Shown here one piece after another: positions 1 through 10,500 of a stretch of DNA of 62,000 nucleotides. The position numbers and the translations under genes were made by a program. The stretch covers positions 2,509,998 to 2,571,997 of the forward strand of contig RPFO01000015.1 of assembly GCA_009746045.1 (NCBI GenBank). The letters run 5' to 3'. The DNA comes from Mesostigma viride. Taxonomy: Eukaryota; Streptophyta; Mesostigmatophyceae; Mesostigmatales; Mesostigmataceae. Position 1 is the stretch's first letter. Each line of letters opens with the position of its first letter. The notes below the pieces were generated by a model. That model saw only the letters and a list, made by a program, of their open reading frames with translations. It was not told the origin of the DNA and did not search any database.

Positions 1-1569
1 GTGTGCCGTACTTATCCCTCCCCACGACCGGATTAAAGGCCGCATCCCCCACACCAGCGCCCAAGCACAATGACTAACTCACTGAACTATCTTCACTCTC
101 TGAACTTTCAAGTTTGCTATTCTACTTCAGGTGCGAGTGGTGCGTACCACTTCCGGTGAACCACACCAAGAAAGGGGCCCGTAACTTCAAACCTCGCACA
201 TCACCTAAGATACCATCCATTGTGTTTTCCCTCATGCGCCACTCATGTTGTCCCTGCCTTTTGGAGTCTTCCATTTCCACACCAACAACGAGCAGAGAAG
301 CGAGCAGGAACCTCCAGCTTGGCCAACACTAGGGCGCCCCCTAAGCGATTCTATACAAATCCAGAGAAATGTCGAGTAACAACTGACCCCTAGCCCAGTA
401 ATGGACTGACTCTGCAACAACCTCAACCAAGAGGCAGAGAGAGGGAAAAAACGGAGGAAGAAGCGGGGGGGGGGGGGGGGGAGAAGACTTGCTCGTTGTT
501 AAGGATACCCATCGCCATCAAACCTGCGCGCCCACAACAGCGATGATAGCAAAGAATACGGACAAGTGATTCAGTGACAGGCCTGATTCAAATCAGGGGA
601 TAAGACCTCATCAGAGAGGATGTCAACAACGTGCATAGCAGCGGATGCGTGCCTGGGGCATGTTGGCCACGGATCAAATCAGCATAGTCGGACTGTATAG
701 ACCATGACAAACCCAGATTGAAGTCAGTCACGCCAGGTACTGAACACGTACGATAGTATTATTAGTACAACCTACTAACGCTTCCTAGGAATAAGTTGAC
801 ACAAGTCCTTGGATGAGCACAAATGCTGGAGGGGGGGGGCACACACAGTGCTGTTATTGCTCGCCCTTCATCCCAGTCAGCGGTCGACTAGGCAGACTGG
901 CGCTTGAGCTGGACAACCGCAACCGCGCAGGAAAGTGCGCCTTACCTGCGAGCAATCAAAAAGAGGACTAGCTAAGAGGACTAAGGGATGGCAGCAGAAA
1001 CAGCAACCCTCTGACATGTTCGCGACCACCATCTGTGAGCTGAGACCGAAGAGGACATGATGATACAGGCCCAACGCTCAAGGCACGGAGTAGGAGGCAT
1101 ATGCTGAATACATGGGCTAGGCACTGTGAAGCTGCCTGCAATCTGCCCCCACGATAGAGGCCTGCAGGAATTCGGTGAAACAGACCTAGTAAGCTAAAAA
1201 CATGGCACACTGAGCATGACGTCGATGCCCCAAGGACGAGACCGCCCAGACCTCGGTAGGGGCTGTTCTCACTCTGTAGTCGATAGCTAGCACTCCCCTA
1301 CTACTAACAGAGCAAGCTGGTTGCACATATACACATTATCGACTAATAATCATTTCGTTGAAGGGACGGCGTGGCTTACCAGTGGTGCCCGGCCTTGGGC
1401 TCGAACCGGGGATTTGGCCCATTCCTTACGTACTCCCTGCACGACGAAGGCACGAGGCACCCAGTGCATCGATCATTCCCGGTGATTACGTCTTATCGCG
1501 ACAACACGAAGGGGCAAATGATAAGCATGGCAGCCAGACTAGAAAATAAGCAACATTTACACGTCATAC
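1..1569. other. Non-coding stretch, probably intron of the CCD-like gene
   Basis: No open frame here has recognisable protein character on either strand. The segment follows the splice-donor-like end of the CCD-like exon on the minus strand, so it is most simply read as intron. It contains a long poly-G run near 464-481 and another near 831-839. I looked for a second CCD exon (a VRNGPNP-type motif) on the minus strand and did not find one. Confidence 0.4.
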
Positions 1570-1814
1570 CCATTCAAGTCAGATGGAAGCGTCCCCTCAA
1601 CAACGAGGTCATTGTCCGTCACCTCTTCCCGCACTGGCCCATAATTGCCATTCAAATGCCAAGATGTTTTAGCCTTGCCCTTCGTGCCCGATATTACGTT
1701 CAAGCCACCCTCCAGAGCAGTTACGACCGACCCTAGCACTGGCACGCGTCCACATGTTTTTCGCAATATGCCGATGACTAGCAGGGCGCCTCCGGAGAAT
1801 ACAATAACACGCAT
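1570..1814 (-). CDS. First coding exon of a carotenoid cleavage dioxygenase-like gene (partial)
   Basis: The minus-strand frame ends with a segment typical of the N-terminus of the CCD/RPE65 family: GNYGPVREEV, then DLVVEGTLPSDLNG. In that family this precedes the VYVRNGPNP segment. Right after the codon for the final Gly the genomic sequence reads GG|GTATGA, a good splice donor, and the frame then stops, as expected if translation runs into an intron. The rest of the gene would lie to the left, outside the window. I chose the Met at 1814, which gives a hydrophobic start (MRVIVFSGGALLVIGIL) that could be a membrane anchor or targeting segment. The frame stays open to a further Met at 2045, so that start is possible. 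Family members are non-heme iron enzymes that cleave carotenoid or stilbenoid double bonds; none of the iron-binding histidines is in this exon. Transposon P begins about 250 bp upstream. Confidence 0.6.
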
Positions 1815-2063
1815 TTCGACAAGGTGCCCACGTAGGAAACGTATTCGACGCAACGCGTTGGCTGCGTACACGATAAATGGCACCCAGCGAAGACCGGACC
1901 GTGAGCAGCAAACCCGGGCATTGGATTGGGACAATCCGATGCAGGCTGTCGCCGTAATCAAGTAACGTGCGTGTTTGCAACTTGCCCGTTGAAACTCGGC
2001 GGAGCCAATTTTCGGAAGAACCTCACCCTTGCAATTTCGGGACAAATTCGGTGGATCAACATA

Positions 2064-2086
2064 TACACCCTCCGCATTGGAAGTTT
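2064..2086 (+). repeat. Left terminal inverted repeat of transposon P
   Basis: This starts TACACCCTCCGC and ends in GGAAGTTT. It pairs with 14213-14235 in reverse complement with two mismatches (positions 7 and 8) and is preceded by TA at 2062-2063. Confidence 0.85.
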
Positions 2087-2619
2087 GTTATTATGGGTCA
2101 ATTTTTGCCGTATTCATTACGAATAACCCTGGATTGTTTGTTGGGGAGCCAGTTAGAGTCCCGGGTTTTTATTATTTAATTAAAACCTTTTGTTTGTTTG
2201 TTTGTCCTGCAGCCGTTCAAGGCACGTGGGTACTTATTTAATTAAATTTCTTTTGTTTGTTTGGTAGATATGGTACACGCCGTCCCCAACCCGGCCCGGC
2301 GGCCCCCCTTTCGGCGGCCACAGGCTATAGTCAGTGGAGGTCTCAGGTCAGTGATACCCTATTTAATTGCTCAAGGCCCATAAGTATCGCACATGAGTAG
2401 TACATCTTACATGTACATCTGTAGACACGCTCAGGCCTCAGCCTCTACAGAGTACCGACCGACGTGCCCTGCCGAGGCAGTAGAGCGTGGATTGCTGGAT
2501 GCAAAAGCGGTTCACTTGGTTCTCCTTCAACTCAGTCCTCCAAGAGGCAAGAAGTGAATTCCTGGTAGTCGGACACTTCAACTTGTGAAAGACTTGTCGG
2601 TATTGATTAGTAACGAGCG
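2087..2619. other. Left subterminal region of P, non-coding
   Basis: No gene is visible. It holds two copies of a TTTAATTAAA...TTTTGTTTGTTTG motif (about 2175-2210 and 2240-2262), resembling the TTAATTAATT/TTTGTTTG repeats near the other end of P at 14040-14170. It also has a copy of the CAACTCAGTCCTCC motif (2528-2541) that recurs in the hairpins of the TTAA element at 5508 and 7150. The region presumably includes the promoter of the HIRAN ORF. Confidence 0.4.
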
Positions 2620-3000
2620 ATGGCTGTGATGGTACACGCCACTATTCGGGTCAACGGTCTCCATGTAAATGGTAATAATAAAGCGGACCCAGAAGAAATC
2701 TGCAGGTTTGAGCGAGAATATTCTAATTCCTTTGACCGAAATGCCATTGCCGTTGCCCACAAGGGTGAAGCAAGTGACGACCTGCACATTGGCAGAGTGT
2801 CCAAACAGCATGCTGCAGTGCTCAGCCCGTTGATTGACAGCCAAACCGTGGTTGTGACGGAGGTTATAGCAACGGACTTCCGCCTGGGATGGCATTTCCA
2901 AGATTTTATCTTTAAGCTGCGCGTCGCTGAACCACTATCGCAATCGGTTTCCAACAAGCTTCAGCAAGCCGGAATTTCCTGCGCTTTGTGTGAGGTTTAA
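2620..3000 (+). CDS. Small HIRAN-domain protein carried by transposon P
   Basis: The 126-residue product reads as a stand-alone HIRAN domain. Residues 30-43 (FEREYSNSFDRNAI) match the conserved 'E..N.yD.nAI.V' core, residues 57-60 (IGRV) match the 'vGyip/r' strand, and A65-A66 with SPLID (69-73) match the 'A..l.p.ld' helix. In HLTF/Rad5-type enzymes HIRAN binds 3'-OH ends of DNA at stalled forks; the domain also occurs alone or fused to nucleases and helicases. No helicase or nuclease motif is present here. The start is fixed by stop codons immediately upstream in frame, unless an unseen 5' exon is spliced on. AATAAA overlaps the end of the gene at 3002-3007. It lies inside the TIRs of P, convergent with the transposase, so it is either a second transposon gene or captured cargo. 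The domain call is by eye. Confidence 0.65.
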   Translation: MAVMVHATIRVNGLHVNGNNKADPEEICRFEREYSNSFDRNAIAVAHKGEASDDLHIGRVSKQHAAVLSPLIDSQTVVVTEVIATDFRLGWHFQDFIFKLRVAEPLSQSVSNKLQQAGISCALCEV

Positions 3001-3001
3001 C

Positions 3002-3007
3002 AATAAA
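3002..3007 (+). terminator. Possible polyadenylation signal of the HIRAN ORF
   Basis: AATAAA begins two bases after the stop codon of the HIRAN frame. This is unusually close for a 3' processing signal, so it is only suggestive. Confidence 0.3.
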
Positions 3008-3926
3008 GCCGAGTTCATGTGCGCATCTGGGATGCGGCATGTCGTTAAGTGAGACCCTTGCTGCTGGACGCATGACATGCTGACACGACTACATTACAGA
3101 GTCCTTACTCTGTAGGGAAAGGCGCGAACATACATCGGAGCCCGTGTAGCTACCTGGGCCAGTTGTGTTCGCACTGACATCAGTAAATGATGGTAGAGGT
3201 GGGAAGTTTTACTGGCGTTAGTGTGATGAGGTGAGAGCAAGTGAGGGCTAGGGCAAGGGTGCATTCTTTGAGTGGCACATAAACGAGCTTATGGCCTGCA
3301 CGGGAGAAGCAAACCAGCGATGCAGGGGTGATGCTTTGTTGGATGTAGGGCCAGGAGTTTGTATTTTCAACGCCCATTTTCCCCATGTTAGCTCCAGCAT
3401 TGGTTGCCTCACTTGGCACGTAAACTTTGAAGTTATATATGTACCTTTTTTTACTCTTAACATGATAGCAAATGACCAAATAAGACAAGAGGAAGCATTC
3501 CGTGTTACACATAAATGACGGTATTATGGCACACCGGCATCAACACTTATGTAACAGTCAGCTACTTGGTTGTTGGGCCGGCTTTGTGGAATTGTGGTCC
3601 GTGCTAGCATACATTGTATTGTAGGCTATGTAGTGTGGACATGGTTAGGCAGGATGCCAATGCGGTCGCTTTTCCTGTTTGATCAGATCTGCCATTTTAT
3701 GGCGGGCCAAATGCAGCAACCGTTGGCTGGCGATTATGCTACGCAACGAGGACCACATAATGCAAAGCCGGTACAGGTGCGCCGCGTGGCACGCGGTTTG
3801 GGCCTCACAGTGCCCGAGGACGGGGCTGGGCCGCTGACCCCTAGTTGTTGCCCCCGCGCCCCCCCCCCCCCCCCCCCACCCCAGCCCACCCCCACCGCCA
3901 CAACACACATTCTCCTCCCGTAACCC
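3008..3926. other. No gene seen; internal P sequence
   Basis: Frames here are short and have no protein character. A poly-C tract lies at about 3862-3885, and a CCCACCCC-rich stretch follows. Confidence 0.4.
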
Positions 3927-4978
3927 TTTATTAAGTGAGACAACTAGGAATATTAAATTAAATTAAATTATAAAATGGCTCCGTTGGGGGCTCATGTAAC
4001 ACATATGTACCTGAGAAGGGGTGTATGGTTTTTCAGTACATTCTAAGCCACAACCTGTACGAGGGGGGGTGTACAACGGCCTCCTGCTCGGGGTGCACAT
4101 GGTGCACCTGCACCACCATGCATTCACAGCACGTGAGTGCGGACATGGGGTGGAAGATAATCAGTAAGCATGATAAACATGAGCTAGGGCATGGCTTCTC
4201 AGCAAAGAGCAGCTCTTTGCGTAGGCACAATGTGGCGAGAGAGAGCATATGCTAATACATCATATCTAGGAATATGTAGAGGATCATTTAGGCGTTATGT
4301 CAATCCATCGCGCACGACTTCTAATTAGATTGATGATTTAATAGACCTACAAGGTTGGTTCAGTATCCACTAAAATACCCATCCGTATGGAGTCCATATA
4401 TAAGACATATATAGGACTAGTTGTCTCACACATATCATAAATATTTACACATATCATAGTTAGTTGTCTCATGATCAAATTTCTCATGAACCAATTTCTG
4501 GCATGCATTGTATGTCTCTTTGCTAGCTCCATAATGTAGTACATGAGGTGGGCATAGTGTATGTGGAAGTGTCTAAGCGCTCTCATGCCGTGTCCAACTG
4601 TTGCAATATACCTCCACCTGAAGTGAGAAAACCTCCATCTGCCGACGGTAAGCAACTACCAAGAGACAAATAATCTATACTTGGTTGAAACCACTACACA
4701 TGCCATTACTTGCCCATGAATAGTAACTTTGATCAAGCCTCTCGGATTGTTGTCACGTTGCAAGTTATATTAATCTGGTGATAAAGTCCACAACATGATT
4801 CACACCCGTCTAATACATTTTCACTGACCCTTTTAATTTAATGATTCACACCCGTCTATTAAGTGAGGTTGTTGCTTAGATGTACTGAAAAACCATATAC
4901 CCCTTCTCAGGTACATGTGGTACATGAGCTCCCAACGGAGTCATGTTATAATTTAATTTAATTTATTAAGTTAGACAA
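3927..4978. mobile_element. Element bounded by two inverted LINE 3' tails
   Basis: Sequences of about 100 bp at 3955-4056 and 4869-4961 are inverted copies of each other. Each reads, outward, GTACATGAGCTCCCAACGGAG, then TTATAATTTAATTTAATT. The same 3' terminus ends LINE A at 16729-16790, so these are LINE 3' tails facing outward. The whole is flanked by a 17-bp near-direct repeat, TTTATTAAGT(G/T)AGACAA (3927-3943 and 4962-4978), which looks like a target duplication. A third copy of TATTAAGTGAG sits at 4857-4867, just inside the right tail. Explanations include two independent short insertions or a foldback/MITE-like element using LINE ends. No coding sequence is inside. Confidence 0.55.
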
Positions 4979-5488
4979 TCGGATTTCTCTGAAAATAGTT
5001 TATTAAACAGAATGCGGGAAAGAAAGGGCCGCCACAACCTTGTGGCTGTACATGCAGAAAGGCTTGTTAGACGAATGGGGACGGCTTGTTGTTTACCGGG
5101 GAATCCTACTGGCAACTAGCTTTGCCTTTTGTAAGTCAGGCGCCGTTTGTTTGAACGGCCGGCCATGTGTTGAATGCTGACGGAAGTTGCGTCAAAAAGC
5201 TGTAATAAAATCTGATGTAACCAGCACTCACCAATTGATTGGTGTGCTGCTTGGTTGGGTAGTGTGTTCAGGGTTGCATTCGAAGAGTACACATGGCCTG
5301 ACAGCTCAGACGTGTGACAGATGAGCTGGCTGGCTGAATTATTAAATTGTCAGCGTTAGGATATTTCTGGTTTTGCCGTTTTCCATTTTGACGGTAGGCT
5401 TGATAAGCATGGTCGGCGGGTTGTGACCAATTCTGTCTGACTACTTTCAAAATTTGCCACTGCCAAGAGGGCAACCATCAATAATTTA
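4979..5488. other. No gene seen
   Basis: Short frames only, with no repeats beyond an isolated TTGATTGGT motif. Confidence 0.4.
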
Positions 5489-5507
5489 TTAACTCGTCGT
5501 CTGTCCC

Positions 5508-5535
5508 AACTCAGTCCTCACAGGAGGACTGAGTT
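5508..5535. repeat. Subterminal hairpin, left end of TTAA element
   Basis: Perfect 11-bp arms (AACTCAGTCCT / AGGACTGAGTT) around a 6-bp loop. Confidence 0.8.
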
Positions 5536-6720
5536 GACAATTTTCAACCGCGTGTAGTGACTAGGTGGGGGGTCCATCCCAAATGTTTTGATGTGGATCG
5601 GGGGTGTACTAGATGTCATTTTGTTGGCAAAAATGCTGCATATGTGAAAACTTGACCCGAACACCTGAAAATTATACGGACGTTGGGCACCCCTCGCGAA
5701 TTTGCATTTTTCGGGATAAGAACGAGTGGGAAAAATTCAATCAAATCCTGGTGCATGAAGAAAAAATATAGGCATGTAAACAATATAGTTCTTGAAACGT
5801 GGCAAAAAACTGGGCTCAATTTGGCCACTGCAACTGCCTGAAACAATTAAAAAACTCTCAGTCCTCAGGAGAGGAATGGGGCTTTTGCTAACTTTGCTAG
5901 CATGTAAGTGCGGTCATACTACACAATACCGTGGCCACTAACCATCCCAATCAACTCATTTCCCTTCAAGCATTACAGGACAACACACTTGCATCATCAT
6001 ACTTCAGGTATATCATACCTTATCATGTTGTGAGAGCCTATGCATGCATGTAGGGAATGGGCTTGGATACCTACCAACAAAGGGTTATCTTATAAGTGTC
6101 AACCACCAATATAATGGGTAGGTTAAGCATATTTCCATTGTTTCTAACAACAATAGATATGGCTATAACTGTTTTGCCTTGCCATGATGTGGCCAACATA
6201 GTTGCTGGCACATGATGGCAGTGGTTTGTCACCAAGACTTTTCACTCACCCGTAAAAGCTTGAATGCACCCTTGACGCAGCCCGTGGCCACACAATCATG
6301 CAGTATGAACGTAGCAAGAGAGTAACTAACATCTACGAAGGTGTTTAAACCTGCACAGCTCCTCAAACCCTGCACAACTACACTGGGTTAAGGCAAATGC
6401 CTGCTAACATCATCTGAAAAGGGGGTTTTAGAGAGGGGCAGGCAACGGTCAAGAAAGAGCACCAAGACTTGAACCTGACAACGCCTCGCAAGCTTAAACT
6501 CATGTAAGAACATCAAGAAACGAAGAGGCAACGATTATCCGGCTTTACCTGGCACGGCTGGCGTTACCTTGGCCCAGGCGGTGCCCGCAAAAGTGGCACT
6601 TTGCGGCACATAGACCATGACGTGACAGAATGGTCGAAATCATCAAATCTATACTGTCACTCAATTTATTCTTATCCAATGCATGTTAAAATGTAGAAAG
6701 AAACCTATCAGCCATTGAAA

Positions 6721-6912
6721 TTACGCCGGAAAGCAAGCGCAGTCATCAATTCCGTCGACCTGCCTTATCGCAGTTTTTTCCAGCAAGAACAGTGCCGACA
6801 CCGGGTAAATCGCATCCCCGCGAGCTAAAAATTGATTTTTATCATCTTTAGGGCATGTTAAATCTATTTCCTGAGTTTGGGCGGCTAACTCGTCCGCAAA
6901 CGTAAACTGCAT
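6721..6912 (-). CDS. Exon-like open segment, unrecognised
   Basis: A 63-codon minus-strand frame with balanced amino-acid composition lies inside the TTAA element. It starts just after ATGCATGCAG, a plausible splice acceptor, and ends near GGC|GTAATT, a plausible donor. I do not recognise the peptide. It may be a captured host exon or chance. Confidence 0.2.
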   Translation of the reverse strand: MQFTFADELAAQTQEIDLTCPKDDKNQFLARGDAIYPVSALFLLEKTAIRQVDGIDDCACFPA

Positions 6913-7149
6913 GCATGGGCGCGAGCCGCCATGGCTAGGTCGTGCATTTCCGGAACTCGCGTTTCACGTGGAAAAGTACCCTTACCACCTGTACTTTGAC
7001 CGTACATTTAGCCGCTCATACCAAATCCAAAAAAATCCCAAAAATATGTCCAAGAAAGATCTTTTCACGTAGTATTTGAATAAATTTTGAGAGAATTTTT
7101 TTGACAAACATTCTGACCGGGGCGAATTTTCTACGAAACCCAAAAACTC

Positions 7150-7196
7150 GGTCCTCTAGAGAGGACTGAGTTCAACTCAGTCCTCCGTAGAGGACC
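7150..7196. repeat. Subterminal hairpin, right end of TTAA element
   Basis: 23-bp arms with two mismatches around a single-base centre. They contain both a GTCCTCT/AGAGGAC stem and the AACTCAGTCCT unit seen at the left end. Confidence 0.75.
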
Positions 7197-7564
7197 AGGG
7201 ACAGACGACGAGTTAAGGCAAAAACATGTACATGAATGCATGCTAAATGGTTACAACATCCATCCAATTCAATCAGGCAAAACTGCCATAAAGCAACACT
7301 AGAAGTCTTCTCAATAAATGCTTGCACGGGGCATGCACACACCGGAAAATGAGCACAACTAAGAGGAATATTTCCATAAGAGGAGAGATAGACAGCGCAT
7401 CTTTGCCTTCCCCTGCAAAGGTAGGAAGCACGCCAAGGCGGTATAAGGCATCAATGCCTAGACGCTGAAGGCATAAAGAACTTGCCACACATGGGCACAG
7501 TTGAGAAAGGCGTATGTCTCCCACTACACAGTGGGCCCACCCGTACTGCAGGGCATAATAACAC

Positions 7565-10500
7565 TTAGGCGATATCAACGGCCATGGATGTTGGCACGGA
7601 TGCGGCACCCCGTGCCTTCTTCTGAGCATCCACGTGCTTCAAAATCCTAGTCAGCCCCGCCATTTGCTCGTGAAGAGCGGTGGGCTTGTCCCATGATGAG
7701 CTGCGGGGGAGGGTGTCTGCCGTCATGGAGACCTCTTCCCACACCAGCAGGAAAGACTCATTGAAGTCGACACAGACGACGACCGGGGTATTGATGGCTT
7801 GCAGAAAGCCATGCTCCTGCACGGACTCCGCAGTGACCTTGCGAGTTTTGGTTGTGAACATGGACGCTGATGGCTCCCACGGCTGCAGCGAAACGCGCCC
7901 GTCTGCTTGGATGTCTGTCACAGTGGCCGCCTGCAACCATGGGGAATTGGAGTTGCCCACCTTCACCACGAAAGAGAAGCCGTCCCTCACCGCAACCTCA
8001 CGGATTACAAACACGCCAAGCTTTAGGTCCCCCGCCACGGGCGCCACCGGCTCAGCCTCCTTGCGCTTCTCTGCAGCTCTAGTGCCTTGGTTCCGTCTGG
8101 CTTGCTGGTATGCCAGCAGATCCACGAGCTGCCTTGCACGTACGGCCGCTGAATGACAAAGGAACAAGCGGTGCAAACCAACAAAGACATGACAAGATAA
8201 GGGCACACTAGTGGTACTCTTCCATGTGCTGTCCCTTGCCAGTTTTACCAGATGGCTATGTGACAAGTGCAAAATGTAACATGAGAGAGCAAACACAGTT
8301 TTCCAAGGAAAATGACCCCTTATAATTGGCTAAATTATCCGTTCATCCCACAAGCGACTATCCACCCATTCACTAGGGTGGACTGTTCTAGTGGACAAAT
8401 TGCAATTCCACTTCGAGAATACCGCAAATCTCCCTTTGCTGAGCGTATTATGCTGTATGTCATGTTTACCATTGCAAATAAGCAGTGACATAACTGAACT
8501 TGGCTGAACAAATACATTAAGCAATGCCATAGATAACTTACCGTACAAGTTTAGCACGTATAGCCGTGATTTGCCGTGCTTTAAACACGGTCACAAACGA
8601 AAGAACGCCAAACCATTATCAGCCTACGGTGTTGCCTTGGGCGAAGTGGGAATGCCTGTGGACCACGCATTCAACCTGCATTGTGGCAAAATGAAAAAGC
8701 AAGAGGCGCAGTGGCTACAATAATGACGCAGCAAGTATTTAAGTTAGTAGCTAACTAGGGCAACAAACATTTATAATGAGCCATTTGTAACACTGATCAA
8801 ATGCAAGCATGAGGATATGTTAGCAAGAAACAATGAGGCATGCTTTGGCGGATGATGAATCAGTAATTGATAGCATTTGCCGTGCTTTAAACACGGTCAC
8901 AAACGAAAGAACGCCAAACCATTATCAGCCTACGGTGTTGCCTTGGGCGAAGTGGGAATGCCTGTGGACCACGCATTCAACCTGCATTGTGGCAAAATGA
9001 AAAAGCAAGAGGCGCAGTGGCTACAATAATGACGCAGCAAGTATTTAAGTTAGTAGCTAACTAGGGCAACAAACATTTATAATGAGCCATTTGTAACACT
9101 GATCAAATGCAAGCATGAGGATATGTTAGCAAGAAACAATGAGGCATGCTTTGGTGGATGATAAATCAGTAATTGATAGCATACAATGCCCAGTGATACT
9201 CACCACTTGTCTCAGGAACGGCAGCCTCAGCGTATGCTGCGTCGTCTACCTGGTCATGCTCAGGGTTGGCATCCTCCTCATCCGGCCTTGGCTCAGGCTC
9301 GGAGCCGTCTGGGACAACCTCAAAGAGGCCCGTGGCTTGGCTCGGGAAGAGCTGTTGCGCATCATAGAGAGCTTGTGCCTCGGTGATGGTGTCCGGGGTA
9401 AAGGCATGCGATATGGTGGTCTTCGCCCAGCCCTTCACCCGTGCATCCTTGGCATCAGCAAACTCTTGGAGAACAACGTGGAGCCACTCGAGGAAGGGCC
9501 CCTTGAGCGCTGTCAGCGTGAGGTCCAGCTTTACATCTGCCACCACCACCCCCTTCTGCATTTGCTCCGTGAAGAGCGACTGCATGTGCTCGCCTGCCAG
9601 CTTACGCAGCTTGATGATTCCGCCGCCATCCACGTCAGCCTTCTGGCACTTCCCCGTGCACCGTGGGGGGATGTACACGAGGGTAAGCCAGCCGTACCTC
9701 GCCTTCACTGCGTTGCGGAATGTGTCAAGCATCTGCGTGGGCCAGCAGTCAAGGATGACGATCGCCGGGTGGTATGACATCAAGCCCAGCCTGATTTTCT
9801 CCTCAAGCAAGTAGGGCACGATGATGCCCTCGATCAGCTGCATGTTGGTGTCCATGTTGGCCCAGTGATTTGGGCTGCAGGCGTACGTGAACTTCATCCC
9901 CGGATGCTCGCTCTGGAGGCGCTCCCGCAGCTCCCGGTTAGGAAGGCATGCCTCGGTCTTCCCCTGCCAGATGGTCTGGAAACCCACCGTCGTGCTAGGC
10001 ATGGCCTCAACCAGCACTCCAGTGACCTGGCGCTTGTCGTCCAGGCCGACCAAAGGCACCTCCTGTGCACCCCTCAGGGCGAACGTGGTGCCTTTGGTCG
10101 GCAAAATTTGCAACCCGATATGGTCGAAGGCCACAACCAGGGTCTGGGGGATCTGCATGGTGGCGCACAACCACGAGATGCGGAGGACCATCAACCGTAC
10201 CTGCGCCTCCCAATCCGCCGGCTCAGTGCGACTTGACTTCCCCTTCCGTGTCACGTACCCCAGCGAGGCTAGAAAAACAAGCGCCCACCGCTCCGAAGCC
10301 TCGAATGATCGGCTCACTAGCAACTCTGGTTGTGTCGCCATGATGATGGCCCGGAAAATGCTAGCCATGATTGTGGCCGACATGGGCAGGCCCAGCTTGG
10401 ACTGCGTCTTCACGGCATCGTGCAGCATCTCATGAACGCGAGCACCCATCTGCACCACTGCCTCCCGGCCACTCCCTTCCTGCTTCTTCTTTCCCGCATT

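Larger units (their letters stand above)
5489..7216. mobile_element. TTAA-flanked TIR element inside P
   Basis: The ends are TTAACTCGTCGTCTGTCCC at 5489-5507 and its exact reverse complement at 7198-7216. TTAA at each outer edge suggests the TTAA duplication used by piggyBac-like or Kolobok-like elements. Just inside each end is a strong hairpin built from AACTCAGTCCT units (5508-5535 and 7150-7196). No transposase is visible in the 1.7-kb interior, so this would be non-autonomous. The superfamily is an inference from TTAA only. Confidence 0.6.

Noticed and set aside
3645-3943. Gly-rich protein on the minus strand
   Set aside because: It is a translation of the poly-C tract with no other support.
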